Assembly (NCBI RefSeq): GCF_000369525.1
Contig: NZ_KB850072.1
Location: 186,001-250,000 of the forward strand
Direction of reading: 5' to 3'
Length of the DNA stretch: 64,000 nucleotides
DNA from: Acinetobacter higginsii
GTDB taxonomy: Bacteria; Pseudomonadota; Gammaproteobacteria; Pseudomonadales; Moraxellaceae
Both the position numbers and the translations under genes were made by a program. A model generated the notes under the pieces. That model worked only from the letters and a program-made list of their open reading frames with translations. It had not been told where the DNA came from and ran no database searches. Positions 1 through 9,697 of this stretch are shown one piece after another (within the stretch, counting starts at the first letter, position 1; each line of letters starts with the position of its first letter).

Positions 1-322
1 CAAAAATCATCCTTAACCATTATTGTTTTCAGTTGTCATCATAGGGGGGATTTGATTTTTTGACTATCACTGAAATTAGGTATTGTAAGGTCTATTTCTA
101 CAATATTTTTTCAGGCCTCTTTTATTCTATTACTTATTTTTAGATCATATATTTTATTTTAACTATTATTTAAATTTTATATGGCTATTAAATGTTTTTA
201 TTATTAAATAAATTTAATCAAGAATTATTTTTAAAATACCAGTTTTCAGTGATATTTGAATTTATTCTAATGTGATCTTATGTGTTTTCAATAAAACTTA
301 TTTGAATAAATGGAGAAAAACC
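1..322. other. AT-rich intergenic/leader region upstream of the pore-former-like gene
   Basis: No convincing gene is visible in these 322 bases. The stretch is very AT-rich. It holds two copies of a motif that is also found before the adhesin gene: a degenerate inverted copy at 64-85 and an exact copy at 234-255. An open frame runs from a GTG at 272 into the gene, but a Shine-Dalgarno-like GGAGA at 312-316 points to the ATG at 323. The region most likely holds the promoter and regulatory sites of the gene at 323. Confidence 0.6.
234..255 (+). repeat. 22-bp upstream motif, copy 1
   Basis: The core AATACCAGTTTTCAGTGATA is identical, over 22 bp including its flanks, to 1309-1330. It ends 67 bases before the ATG at 323. 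An inverted, degenerate copy (17 of 22 positions by eye) lies at 64-85. On the complementary strand the motif contains two ACTG direct repeats spaced by AAA. It is likely a binding site for a shared regulator or a shared -35 region. Confidence 0.6.
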
Positions 323-1186
323 ATGTCAGTTAAGCATCTAGACAAATTATATTTACGTTCGTTATTAACAGATTTTTGGAAAAAAGAATTAAATACCAAT
401 AAAGATCCAGCCAATGGTAAGTGGTATGAAAAGGGGGCACAAAATGATGGCGGACTATATGGGGATGTGAGTGATGCTGATGATGTTGAAATCATTTTTC
501 ATCAAGATCAGGCAAAACTTGAAAAAAATCAGGTTACGATTATCCATAGCGATTTTGACAACTCTAAAAGTAACATTGGCACTGAGTTTTCAACAGAGTT
601 ATCGGATACTTGTACTTTGGCAAAAACCCATACGACAACAAAGAGCCATACAATCAAGTTTGGTCTTGGCTATGAAGTAAAAGCAAAAGCTGGAATTGTT
701 TTTGTGGATGTAGAAGAGACGATAAAAGTTAATTTTGAATATCAGTATGCGACTTCAAAAACAGAGTCTACAACGGAATCTAGCTCTCAAACCATCAAGC
801 AAACAATTAAATGCATTGTACCCGCAGGAAAGATTTACAGAGCTTCTTTGGTCTGTACTAAACAGCGATTATTAATACCATTCACTGCTTTAATTGCTTT
901 TAAGGGTACAACAGGGACTTGGTTCGAAAGCCGGGTGGATAACCATTATCATTGGATCTCTTCTATTGGACATGCCTTTCAACAAATTAATGCAAAAAAA
1001 TTAGCTGGAAATGATAGTGAAAGATTTACCGTACGTGGTATCGAAGATAAAGGAATGATGGATAATTCTCAGCAATTCGATTTTAAAATTATTATTTCGG
1101 ATATTACTAATCTCGTTAATTTGGGGAATGTTGAGAAATTAATAGAAAAAGAGGAAAACTTTGTAGAGCTTGTTGAGCTAGCTTAA
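323..1186 (+). CDS. Aerolysin/ETX-MTX2-like beta-pore-forming protein (putative)
   Basis: A 287-residue protein with no recognisable signal peptide. I chose the ATG at 323 over the upstream GTG at 272 because GGAGA lies 6 bases before it. Seen in the sequence: a middle region (about residues 75-160) very rich in Ser/Thr with alternating hydrophobic residues. It carries FSTELSDT and THTTTKSHT, then a Lys-rich strand (YEVKAKAGI), then TSKTESTTESSSQTIKQT. After this comes VPAGKIYRASLVC and a return strand (LLIPFTALIAF). This order of Ser/Thr-rich amphipathic strands, V-P-x-G-x turn and closing strands is characteristic of the aerolysin superfamily, especially ETX/MTX2 proteins, where the Ser/Thr hairpin inserts into the membrane. 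The N-terminal ~70 residues would be the target-binding part and are not recognisable. It shares an upstream 22-bp motif with the adhesin downstream. Whether it is a secreted toxin or a cytoplasmic homologue released by lysis is open. Confidence 0.55.
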   Translation: MSVKHLDKLYLRSLLTDFWKKELNTNKDPANGKWYEKGAQNDGGLYGDVSDADDVEIIFHQDQAKLEKNQVTIIHSDFDNSKSNIGTEFSTELSDTCTLAKTHTTTKSHTIKFGLGYEVKAKAGIVFVDVEETIKVNFEYQYATSKTESTTESSSQTIKQTIKCIVPAGKIYRASLVCTKQRLLIPFTALIAFKGTTGTWFESRVDNHYHWISSIGHAFQQINAKKLAGNDSERFTVRGIEDKGMMDNSQQFDFKIIISDITNLVNLGNVEKLIEKEENFVELVELA

Positions 1187-1202
1187 TTTAATAGTTTTTA
1201 AG

Positions 1203-1228
1203 ATGCTCACACATGTGGGCATTTTTTT
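1203..1228 (+). terminator. Rho-independent terminator after the pore-former-like gene
   Basis: GCTCAC (1205-1210) pairs with GTGGGC (1215-1220) across a 4-base loop and is followed by seven T. It lies 17 bases after the stop and separates this gene from the adhesin. Confidence 0.7.
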
Positions 1229-1308
1229 GGATTTTTAGAATTAAAAAATATTATTAAGATGATTTAAATTAATAGCTTACTTATTTTAAAAATGTGACGA
1301 TTTCATCG

Positions 1309-1330
1309 AAATACCAGTTTTCAGTGATAT
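1309..1330 (+). repeat. 22-bp upstream motif, copy 2 (before the trimeric autotransporter)
   Basis: An exact copy of the sequence at 234-255, ending 60 bases before the ATG at 1391. A TGTAAT hexamer at 1342-1347 could be the -10 box, placing the repeat over the -35 region. A similar TCTAAT follows copy 1 at nearly the same distance. Confidence 0.6.
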
Positions 1331-1390
1331 ACAGGCTTTAGTGTAATGTTTTGTAATTGTACCGATTGATTAAAAAATATAGGTACGGAT

Positions 1391-4300
1391 ATGAATCACA
1401 TTTTTAAAAAAATTTGGAATAAATCACTGGGGTGTATGGTTGTTGTGTCTGAAAATGCCAAAAGTGCAGGTAAGACAGATAATACCACTGGAGTATTAGT
1501 CAGTTCGGAGGGTGTCACTACTCGATCTATTACATATCGGGGATTTGGTCTGCAAACGCTAGTTTTAAGCATTGCTATGGTGACAGGCATTCATGTTTGG
1601 GCTGGAAATATTGTTCAAGGCATAACCTGCCCTAGTTTCCTGAGTAACAAAACAATAGAAATGAGCGGAGGTAATGATATTACATATATAACTCAAACTG
1701 ATTCTGCGATGAGTTATAGTTTTTTTGGTACTAGTGTTGATGGTGCTGTATCGATTGGAGCAGATTGTACTAATCAAACTCTGGCTTTGGATCATGCAGT
1801 GGCAATTGGTGGTGCTGCTGCCTCAGCAAATGGAGTTGCAATTGGCTCTGGTGCTTTAGCGAGAAGGATTAATAATGTTGCTCTGGGTAATCAGGCTCAA
1901 GCGCTAGGTAAAAATAGTATTGCGCTAGGGGCAAATTCTATTGCAGATCGAGAGAATAGTTTCTCAGTTGGGAATACGGTATTACAGCGACAAATTACGA
2001 ATGTCGCAGCAGGTACGAATGGAACTGATGCCGTTAATCTAGGACAGGTGCAAAGCCTGTTTTCGGCTATTGGAGTATCGGATAACTATGCCCATAACAG
2101 CAGTGATACAGCATTAGGCTCGACATCAGGTATTGCACACGCAACGGAGAATAATGGTACGACGCTAACCAAAGTTGCAGGGATTTCGGTTACTTCGACC
2201 AGTATCAGTCTTGATGATATCGATTCATTTACTATAAACGGTATTACCACGACCAAAGCTGCTGCCCCAGATAAGGTGGCTGCTTTTATTCAGGCAGCGA
2301 AAAACGGCGCTAATATTGCTGTCGGTACAAATAGTAGTGCAGTTGGTGTTGCCAATATCGTCACGAGTGCTTCGAGTACAGCGATAGGTTATTCAAACGA
2401 AGCGAGAGGGAATGCGAGTGTCGCAATTGGTTATAACAATACCGCATTGATGCATGGCGGTAGTGCAATAGGTCATGATAACGTTGCGGTCAATGATTAT
2501 GGAACTTCGATTGGGGTCAATAATTATAGTCAGAATAAATCAAGTGTTGCCGTTGGTTCTAATATTTCCTCCTTAAGATCTACATCTATAACAACAAATG
2601 GATTGGGTATTATTACAGGAATCAATGGAATTCCTGTGACGGCGACAGGGAATACAACAGCAACGATTACGCATGTGAATGGTACTGCTGTTAATGATAC
2701 GCAACGACAAGCCTTTTTAGAGCGATTACAATGGGGAGGAAATTTAGCATTAGCAGAGAATAGCAGTGTCCTTGGTGTTGGTGGTATTACTTTAGGTACT
2801 AACTCGACCGCTGTTGGTTATGGTAATACGGCGAGGGGAGCAAACAGTAGTGCGCTTGGTTATTTGAATACCAGTGTGGGGCAATCCTCAACAGCAATTG
2901 GCAGCGCAACGAGTCCAGCAGGCCGAACCCCTCCAGGTGTTGTTGTAACAGCAGGAACTGTGGATGCTATTGATGGCATAACTGTGGTCAGTACAGCAAC
3001 AAGTTGGGCTGATTTACGAGATAATCCAACAAAACTGACTTCTGTGAATGGGATGGTATTGAGTGAAGAACAGAAATCAGCTTATGTAAATGCGCTGCGT
3101 TATGGTAGTAATGCTGCAATTGGTGCGGCAAGTAATGCAATCGGTAATGAAAATATTACTTTGGATGTGAACAGTAATGCTATCGGTTCAAATAATAAGG
3201 CGATTGGTTCTACCAGTAATGCATTAGGTCGGACCAATATTGCCTCTGGTGGTTATAGTAGTGCCGTTGGGCATGCCAATACTTCCTCTGGCGTGGATAG
3301 TAATGCTTTCGGTTCTTATAATGTTGCATCAGCATCAAGCAGTAATGCATTGGGTCGTCAAAATACTGCAACGGGTTTTGGCAGTAATGCGCTTGGATAT
3401 CAAAATACTGCAAATGGTGTACGTAGTGTTGCTGTTGGTAGCAATAACTTAAGCCAACAAACAGGATCAACTGCAATTGGTGCCGCAACAGGTTTCACCT
3501 ATGCGTTCTATAGTAATGATGGAACTAAGCTTACAGCGATTAATGGTATTCCAGTCACTGCATCGGATTTTTCAACCGCATCAATTACGCATATCAATGG
3601 CTTAGCGGTGAGTCAGCAAGAAGTACAAAACTTCCTTAATTCGATTGATCAGGGCGGATCTATTGCCTTTGGTACAAACAGTACTGCTGTTGGTAATCAG
3701 AATATTGCGGCAGGAACACACAGTACCGCTGTAGGTGTCAGAAACATTGCTGGAGATATTGCTACAGCGGTGGGGCATAACAATACAGCAACAGGAATTG
3801 CCAGTACGGCAATCGGCCAGGCAAATAAGGCATCAGGCGTAAACAGTACCAGTATTGGATATGACAATGAGTCAACGGGTATTTTTTCAAATGCCTTAGG
3901 CTTTGATAATCAGGCTGCACATCAAAATAGCACTGCAGTGGGTACAAGTAATAAGGCATTGGGTATCAATAGTAATGCTGTCGGATATTTTAATATCGCG
4001 CAAGGTGTAGACAGTTCAGCTATTGGTTTGCAGAACTCGACAATGGGGGGACGCAGTAGTGCTCTGGGCTATAAAAATGAAGCATCTGGTCTGGATAGCA
4101 GTGCTTTAGGTCATGAAAATAAAGCACAAGCCATGGAGAGTGCTGCCTTAGGTACGGATAACCTAGCAAGTGGAATAGGGAGTAATGCAGTCGGTAATAC
4201 AAACCAAGCTTTAGGATTTAAGAGCAGTGCCTTAGGTTCGAATAACTTGGTAAAAGGTCAATCAAGTAGTGCCGTTGGTAGTTACAATAGCGTGACTGGC

Positions 4301-7300
4301 AAAAGTAGTAGCGCGGCAGGTGTAGGCGGAGCAGCTTTAGGTAATGGTAGCTCGGTGATGGGTGGAGCGTTGGAAGATCAATCAAGTTTTGATCCGACTC
4401 AAGCTTTAACTGTTTTGAGTGGTCGAGTGATTGAGATGGATTCATCCACGATGACAGGTAAAATTGATGGTTTAGATTTTGCCCTTGACTCTAGTAATCC
4501 TACACATCCAGTGACTTTAGGTGGTAGAGCATTCACGATAGAGGAAATGAATGCCTTGATGCAGGCGGTTGAAAAAGGTGGTGCAATCGCAGTTGGTGAA
4601 CAAGCATTGGCAGCGGGATCTCGATCTACTGCATTTGGAGATAAAGCGGCAGCAATTGGTGCTGAAAGTAAAGCTTATGCAGATAATAGTGTTGCTCTAG
4701 GCGCTGGCTCAATTGCTGATGAAGCCAATACCATCTCTGTAGGTAAAGCTGGGGCAGAAAAACGTATCACCAATGTAGCAGATGCGCAAAATGATTATGA
4801 TGCGGTCAATAAGAAACTTCTTACAGCCACTGTTGCAGATGCTGTTTTTTATGATGCGGGCAGCAACAAAGAAAAAATTACGCTTGCTGGCGCAACAGGC
4901 ACCCAAATTACGAACCTAAAGGATGCGACTTTAGATAGTAATTCAACTGATGCAGTGACTGGAAAACAGCTACATGCGACAAATAATAATGTGACAAACC
5001 TAGACGATCGTGTCACAACCGAAGTCGGAACTTTAAATACCCGTATTGATGGCGTGGATACCACAATTGCAGGGATTGATGGACGAGTAACAGTCAATAC
5101 CAATGATATTGCGACACTTGATGGTCGTGTTACAACCGAAGTCAGTACATTAAATACTCGAATTGATGGTGTAGATACCACAATTTCAGGTGTTGATAGT
5201 CGATTGACCACAGAGGTCGGCACCTTAAATACCCGAATTGGTAATGAAGTGGGAACACTGAATACCCGAATTGATGGCGTTGATACCACGATTGCAGGGA
5301 TTGATGGACGAGTTAGCGCGAATACCAATGATATTTCGGCACTTGATGGTCGTGTCACAACGGAAGTCGGCACTTTAAATACCCGAATTGGTAATGAAGT
5401 TGGAACACTGAATACCCGTATTGATGGAGTCGATACCACAATTGCAGGGATTAATGGACGAGTTAGTACCAATACCAATGATATCGCGACACTTGATGGT
5501 CGTGTCACAACGGAAGTTGGGACTTTAAATACTCGAATTGATGGTGTAGATACCACAATTTCAGGTGTTGATAGTCGATTAACGACAGAGGTTGGCACTT
5601 TAAATACCCGAATTGGTAATGAAGTTGGAACACTGAATACCCGTATTGATGGAGTCGATACCACAATTGCAGGGATTGATGGACGTGTTAGCACCAATAC
5701 CAATGATATTGCGGCACTTGATGGTCGTGTCACAACGGAAGTCGGTACATTAAATACCCGAATTGGCAATGAAGTTGGAACACTGAATACCCGTATTGAT
5801 GGGGTAGATACTACAATTGCAGGGATTGATGGACGCGTTAGTACCAATAGCAATGATATCGCGACACTTGATGGTCGTGTCACAACCGAAGTCGGTACAT
5901 TAAATACGCGTATTGGCAATGAAGTTGGAACACTGAATACCCGTATTGATGGAGTAGATACTACAATTGCAGGGATTGATGGACGAGTTAGCACCAATAG
6001 CAATGATATCGCGACACTTGATGGTCGTGTCACAACGGAAGTCGGTACCTTAAATACTCGTATTGATGGAGTGGATACTACAATTGCAGGGATTGATGGA
6101 CGAGTTAGTACCAATAGCAATGATATCGCGACACTTGATAGTCGTGTCACAACCGAAGTCGGAACTTTAAATACCCGTATTGATGGGGTAGATACCACGA
6201 TTGCAGGTATTGATGGACGAGTTAGCACCAATACCAATGACATTGCGGCACTTGATGGTCGTGTCACAACAGAAGTCGGTACATTAAATACCCGAGTGAC
6301 CAATGAAGTGGGAACTTTAAATACCCGTATTGATGGAGTGGATACCACAATTGCAGGGATTGATGGACGAGTTAGCACCAATACTAATGATATTGCGACA
6401 CTTGATGGTCGTGTCACAACAGAAGTCGGTACATTAAATACGCGTATTGGCAATGAAGTAGCAGGCTTAAATACCCGTATTGATGGGGTAGATACCACAA
6501 TTGCAGGGATTGACGGACGTGTTAGCACCAATACTAATGATATTGCAATACTTGATAGTCGTGTCACAACCGAAGTCGGTACCTTAAATACCCGAGTGAC
6601 CAATGAAGTTGGGACACTCAATACGCGGATTGATGGTGTTGATACAACGATAGCTGGTATTGATGGGCGGGTAACAGTCAATACCAATGATATCGTTGCC
6701 TTACAAAATGGTTTAGGTCATGTTTCTGCAAGTGCAGTGATTTATGACAGTGCGGCTAAAGATGCGATTACTTTGCAAGGCACATCTGGGACGAAAATTA
6801 CCAATCTGAAAGATGCAACTTTAGATGCAAACTCTAAAGATGCTGTGACGGGTAAACAGTTGCATGCAACTAATAATAGCATTACAGCATTGGATGGAAG
6901 AGTTACAACGGAAGTCGGGAATCTAAATACAGCATTAACCGCAGGTTTATCCAATACATTAACCGATGCTAAATCTTATGCTGATCAGCAAGCGACGACG
7001 AGCTTAACCACGTCGAAAGGTTATACAGATAAACAGGCCGTGATTCTGGATGGAAAGATTACAACCAGTGCGAATACCATCAACACACGTATTGATGGAG
7101 TAGATACCCGCATTGGTACGGAAGTTGCGACTTTAGATGGTAAAATCACAGCCAATACTACAGCTATTAGCACTTTAGATGGGCGTGTGACAACAGAAGT
7201 CGGGAATCTAAATGCAGCATTCACCACAGGTTTATCTAATATATTAACCGATGCTAAATCTTATGCTGATCAACAAGCGACGATGAGCTTAACCACGTCG

Positions 7301-9634
7301 AAAGGTTATACAGATCAACAAGCCGTGATTCTGGATGGAAAGATTACAACCAGTGCAAATACCATCAACACACGTATTGATGGAGTAGATACTCGCATTG
7401 GTACGGAAGTTGCGACTTTAGATGGTAAAATCACAGCCAATACAACAGCCATTGGTCAAAATGCCTCAGCCATTAGTGCTCTAGATGGTCGAGTCACAAT
7501 CAATACCAATGATATCGCAGCATTACAAAATGGTTTAGGCAATGTTTCTGCAAGTGCAGTGATTTATGACAGTACCGCTAAAGATACGGTTACTTTGCAA
7601 GGCACATCTGGGACGAAAATTACCAATCTGAAAGATGCAACTTTATCAGCTACATCAACGGATGCTGTTACAGGTAAGCAATTACATACAGTAGATGGTC
7701 GTATAACAAATGAAGTTGATACATTAAACACTCGGATTGGTTATGAGGTTTCGGGTTTAGATGGCAAAATAATTACCAATACCAATACGATAAATACCCG
7801 TATTGATGGTGTGGATACTCGAATTGGTACAGAAGTCGCGGCTCTAGATAGTAAGATTGGTCAAAATACGACGGCGATTGGAAAAAATGCTACAGCAGTC
7901 AGTACATTGGATAGTCGAGTTACAACTGAAGTTGGTACTCTAAATACGCGTATTGATGGTGTAGATACGACAGTTGCTAGTATTGATGGTCGAGTCACAA
8001 CCAATACCAATGATATCGCAGCCTTACAAAATGGCTTAGGTAATGTTTCTGCAAGCGCAGTGATTTATGACAGTGCCGCTAAAGATACAGTTACTTTGCA
8101 AGGCACATCTGGGACGAAAATTACCAATCTGAAAGATGCAACTTTATCAGCTACATCAACGGATGCTGTGACTGGTAGACAACTACATACAGTAGATGGT
8201 CGTATAACAAATGAGGTTAGCACTTTAAATACGCGAATTGGCAATGAAGTGACAAGTTTAAATACGCGTGTTGACACAACCAATACTGCATTTATCCAGA
8301 CATTGGGAGGCAGTGCATTATGGAGTAATGGTGTATTCACAGCGCCAACTTTTAGCATTCAAGGGCAAGTAAAAAATACCGTGAGTGATGCCTTTGTCGC
8401 CGTTGATCAACAGTTAGGTACAATTAAAACCTCGGTATCAGATTTAAAAACACATACAGAGCAACAAGCTGTATCTAACTTAAATGATGCAAAAAATTAT
8501 ACAGACCAACAAACTACCACAGCATTGAATAATGCAAAAAATTATACCGATCAGCAGACCACTACAACCTTAAATGATGCAAAAATCTATGCTGATCAAA
8601 AAGTGGCTGATGGTAAAGCTTATACAGATCAGCAAACAGTATCGGCTCTAAATAGTGCCAAAACCTATGCTGACCAAAAAGCAGCTGATGGTAAAGCCTA
8701 TACAGATCAGCAAACTACATCTGTACTGAATGATGCAAAAAGCTATACAGATCAAAAAGCAGCTGCATCTTTGCATGGAGCGAAAGACTATACCGACCAG
8801 CAAACAACAGCCGCGGTTCAGACAGCAAATGGATATACCGATAGTAAAATTGCAGATGTACAAACTCAATTAACAGCCAGTAATCAGTATATTCAAGTGA
8901 ATGGCATGAAGGATGCTCAAGCTGCTTCGGCGACAGGCGACAACTCGGTTGCAATAGGAGCCAATACTGTCGTAACAGGTAATCGTTCAACTGCTGTAGG
9001 TGTTGGCAATCAAGTTTCAGGCAATGGTTCTGGGGCTTTTGGTGACCCTAATACTGTATCTGGGAATGCGAGTTATGCTGTTGGTAATGACAATACCATT
9101 AAAGGCGATAAAACCTTTGTGTTAGGTAATAATGTGAATACTGAGGCAAAAAATGCCGTTGTATTAGGTAATGATTCGGAGTCAAATCGTGACAATACGG
9201 TTTCAGTGGGAGCTAAAGATAAAGAACGTCAGGTAATTCATGTTGCAAATGCAACAGAAGACACAGATGCTGTAAATTACCAACAATTAAAGGCATCAGA
9301 AAAATCAGCCAATAGCTATACCAATGAACGGGTCAATGCCCTAAATAGTGCATTCCAAGATTATAGAGTCGAGACGGAACAACGTTTCCAAAAAGTGGAT
9401 GAACGTTTCAATCGTCAGGGCGCCATGACTGCTGCAATGATGAATATGGCAAGCAGTGCTTCCAGTGTGAAGGGGCTTAATCGAGTGGGTGTCGGGGCTG
9501 GTTTTCAAGGGCAGGAACAGGCCGTTTCGATTGGTTATCAACGCATAATTAACGAAAACACTTCACTTACCATCGGTGGTGCATTCACAAAAGAGGAGAG
9601 TTCGGGAGGCGTCGGTGTTGGCTTCGGTTGGTAA
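1391..9634 (+). CDS. Giant trimeric autotransporter adhesin (YadA/Ata family)
   Basis: A 2747-residue type Vc adhesin. An extended signal peptide region (residues 1 to ~72) starts MNHIFKKIWNKS and ends with a hydrophobic helix and VWAG. The head (about 130-1120) has dozens of YadA-type repeats of the form S-x-A-x-G. Five non-canonical modules of about 50-60 residues interrupt it, near residues 257, 407, 522, 710 and 1006. Neck motifs (ITNVA..NDYDAVN) follow. Four copies of a block ending GTKITNLKDATL..DAVTGKQL recur along the stalk. The coiled-coil stalk includes 13 tandem units from nt 5015 to about 6703, then Ala/Gln-rich segments (YTDQQTT). A second small head lies at about nt 8930-9240. 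The C-terminal ~100 residues form the YadA anchor, a short coiled coil plus four beta-strands ending in Trp. By family knowledge it trimerises in the outer membrane and binds host matrix or other cells. It resembles Acinetobacter Ata in architecture but is longer, and no OmpA-like partner gene follows it. Confidence 0.93.
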   Translation: MNHIFKKIWNKSLGCMVVVSENAKSAGKTDNTTGVLVSSEGVTTRSITYRGFGLQTLVLSIAMVTGIHVWAGNIVQGITCPSFLSNKTIEMSGGNDITYITQTDSAMSYSFFGTSVDGAVSIGADCTNQTLALDHAVAIGGAAASANGVAIGSGALARRINNVALGNQAQALGKNSIALGANSIADRENSFSVGNTVLQRQITNVAAGTNGTDAVNLGQVQSLFSAIGVSDNYAHNSSDTALGSTSGIAHATENNGTTLTKVAGISVTSTSISLDDIDSFTINGITTTKAAAPDKVAAFIQAAKNGANIAVGTNSSAVGVANIVTSASSTAIGYSNEARGNASVAIGYNNTALMHGGSAIGHDNVAVNDYGTSIGVNNYSQNKSSVAVGSNISSLRSTSITTNGLGIITGINGIPVTATGNTTATITHVNGTAVNDTQRQAFLERLQWGGNLALAENSSVLGVGGITLGTNSTAVGYGNTARGANSSALGYLNTSVGQSSTAIGSATSPAGRTPPGVVVTAGTVDAIDGITVVSTATSWADLRDNPTKLTSVNGMVLSEEQKSAYVNALRYGSNAAIGAASNAIGNENITLDVNSNAIGSNNKAIGSTSNALGRTNIASGGYSSAVGHANTSSGVDSNAFGSYNVASASSSNALGRQNTATGFGSNALGYQNTANGVRSVAVGSNNLSQQTGSTAIGAATGFTYAFYSNDGTKLTAINGIPVTASDFSTASITHINGLAVSQQEVQNFLNSIDQGGSIAFGTNSTAVGNQNIAAGTHSTAVGVRNIAGDIATAVGHNNTATGIASTAIGQANKASGVNSTSIGYDNESTGIFSNALGFDNQAAHQNSTAVGTSNKALGINSNAVGYFNIAQGVDSSAIGLQNSTMGGRSSALGYKNEASGLDSSALGHENKAQAMESAALGTDNLASGIGSNAVGNTNQALGFKSSALGSNNLVKGQSSSAVGSYNSVTGKSSSAAGVGGAALGNGSSVMGGALEDQSSFDPTQALTVLSGRVIEMDSSTMTGKIDGLDFALDSSNPTHPVTLGGRAFTIEEMNALMQAVEKGGAIAVGEQALAAGSRSTAFGDKAAAIGAESKAYADNSVALGAGSIADEANTISVGKAGAEKRITNVADAQNDYDAVNKKLLTATVADAVFYDAGSNKEKITLAGATGTQITNLKDATLDSNSTDAVTGKQLHATNNNVTNLDDRVTTEVGTLNTRIDGVDTTIAGIDGRVTVNTNDIATLDGRVTTEVSTLNTRIDGVDTTISGVDSRLTTEVGTLNTRIGNEVGTLNTRIDGVDTTIAGIDGRVSANTNDISALDGRVTTEVGTLNTRIGNEVGTLNTRIDGVDTTIAGINGRVSTNTNDIATLDGRVTTEVGTLNTRIDGVDTTISGVDSRLTTEVGTLNTRIGNEVGTLNTRIDGVDTTIAGIDGRVSTNTNDIAALDGRVTTEVGTLNTRIGNEVGTLNTRIDGVDTTIAGIDGRVSTNSNDIATLDGRVTTEVGTLNTRIGNEVGTLNTRIDGVDTTIAGIDGRVSTNSNDIATLDGRVTTEVGTLNTRIDGVDTTIAGIDGRVSTNSNDIATLDSRVTTEVGTLNTRIDGVDTTIAGIDGRVSTNTNDIAALDGRVTTEVGTLNTRVTNEVGTLNTRIDGVDTTIAGIDGRVSTNTNDIATLDGRVTTEVGTLNTRIGNEVAGLNTRIDGVDTTIAGIDGRVSTNTNDIAILDSRVTTEVGTLNTRVTNEVGTLNTRIDGVDTTIAGIDGRVTVNTNDIVALQNGLGHVSASAVIYDSAAKDAITLQGTSGTKITNLKDATLDANSKDAVTGKQLHATNNSITALDGRVTTEVGNLNTALTAGLSNTLTDAKSYADQQATTSLTTSKGYTDKQAVILDGKITTSANTINTRIDGVDTRIGTEVATLDGKITANTTAISTLDGRVTTEVGNLNAAFTTGLSNILTDAKSYADQQATMSLTTSKGYTDQQAVILDGKITTSANTINTRIDGVDTRIGTEVATLDGKITANTTAIGQNASAISALDGRVTINTNDIAALQNGLGNVSASAVIYDSTAKDTVTLQGTSGTKITNLKDATLSATSTDAVTGKQLHTVDGRITNEVDTLNTRIGYEVSGLDGKIITNTNTINTRIDGVDTRIGTEVAALDSKIGQNTTAIGKNATAVSTLDSRVTTEVGTLNTRIDGVDTTVASIDGRVTTNTNDIAALQNGLGNVSASAVIYDSAAKDTVTLQGTSGTKITNLKDATLSATSTDAVTGRQLHTVDGRITNEVSTLNTRIGNEVTSLNTRVDTTNTAFIQTLGGSALWSNGVFTAPTFSIQGQVKNTVSDAFVAVDQQLGTIKTSVSDLKTHTEQQAVSNLNDAKNYTDQQTTTALNNAKNYTDQQTTTTLNDAKIYADQKVADGKAYTDQQTVSALNSAKTYADQKAADGKAYTDQQTTSVLNDAKSYTDQKAAASLHGAKDYTDQQTTAAVQTANGYTDSKIADVQTQLTASNQYIQVNGMKDAQAASATGDNSVAIGANTVVTGNRSTAVGVGNQVSGNGSGAFGDPNTVSGNASYAVGNDNTIKGDKTFVLGNNVNTEAKNAVVLGNDSESNRDNTVSVGAKDKERQVIHVANATEDTDAVNYQQLKASEKSANSYTNERVNALNSAFQDYRVETEQRFQKVDERFNRQGAMTAAMMNMASSASSVKGLNRVGVGAGFQGQEQAVSIGYQRIINENTSLTIGGAFTKEESSGGVGVGFGW
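5015..6703 (+). repeat. Tandem stalk-repeat array inside the autotransporter gene
   Basis: Thirteen in-frame units begin TTEVGTLNTR and continue IDGVDTTIAGIDGRV. Units 1-12 measure 39, 25, 50, 50, 25, 50, 50, 50, 39, 39, 50 and 50 residues and sum exactly to the start of unit 13 at 6566. DNA identity between units is very high with mostly synonymous differences, so the array should be prone to recombination and to short-read assembly collapse. Confidence 0.9.
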
Positions 9635-9656
9635 AATAGTTTAAGCAACTTTAAAG

Positions 9657-9683
9657 AAAACCCATTCATTTTGAGTGGGTTTT
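9657..9683. terminator. Bidirectional terminator between the adhesin and nitronate monooxygenase genes
   Basis: AAAACCCA pairs with TGGGTTTT (8 bp) between the convergent stop codons at 9634 and 9698. The T-run and the opposing A-run allow it to serve both strands. Confidence 0.75.
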
Positions 9684-9697
9684 CTCTATTTACAGGC

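Noticed and set aside
272..322. Extended N-terminus of the pore-former-like protein from GTG 272
   Set aside because: A leader GGAGA is correctly spaced before ATG 323, and the extra 17 residues do not form a signal peptide.
4849..6687. 612-codon open frame on the minus strand, antisense to the adhesin stalk
   Set aside because: It exists because the tandem stalk repeats have a repeated codon pattern without stops on the complement. The translation is the same degenerate repeat (VPTSVVTRPSS) with no start signal or independent function.
5015..6703. CRISPR-like tandem repetition
   Set aside because: The repeats are contiguous, in frame, coding and lack unique spacers; they are coiled-coil stalk units.
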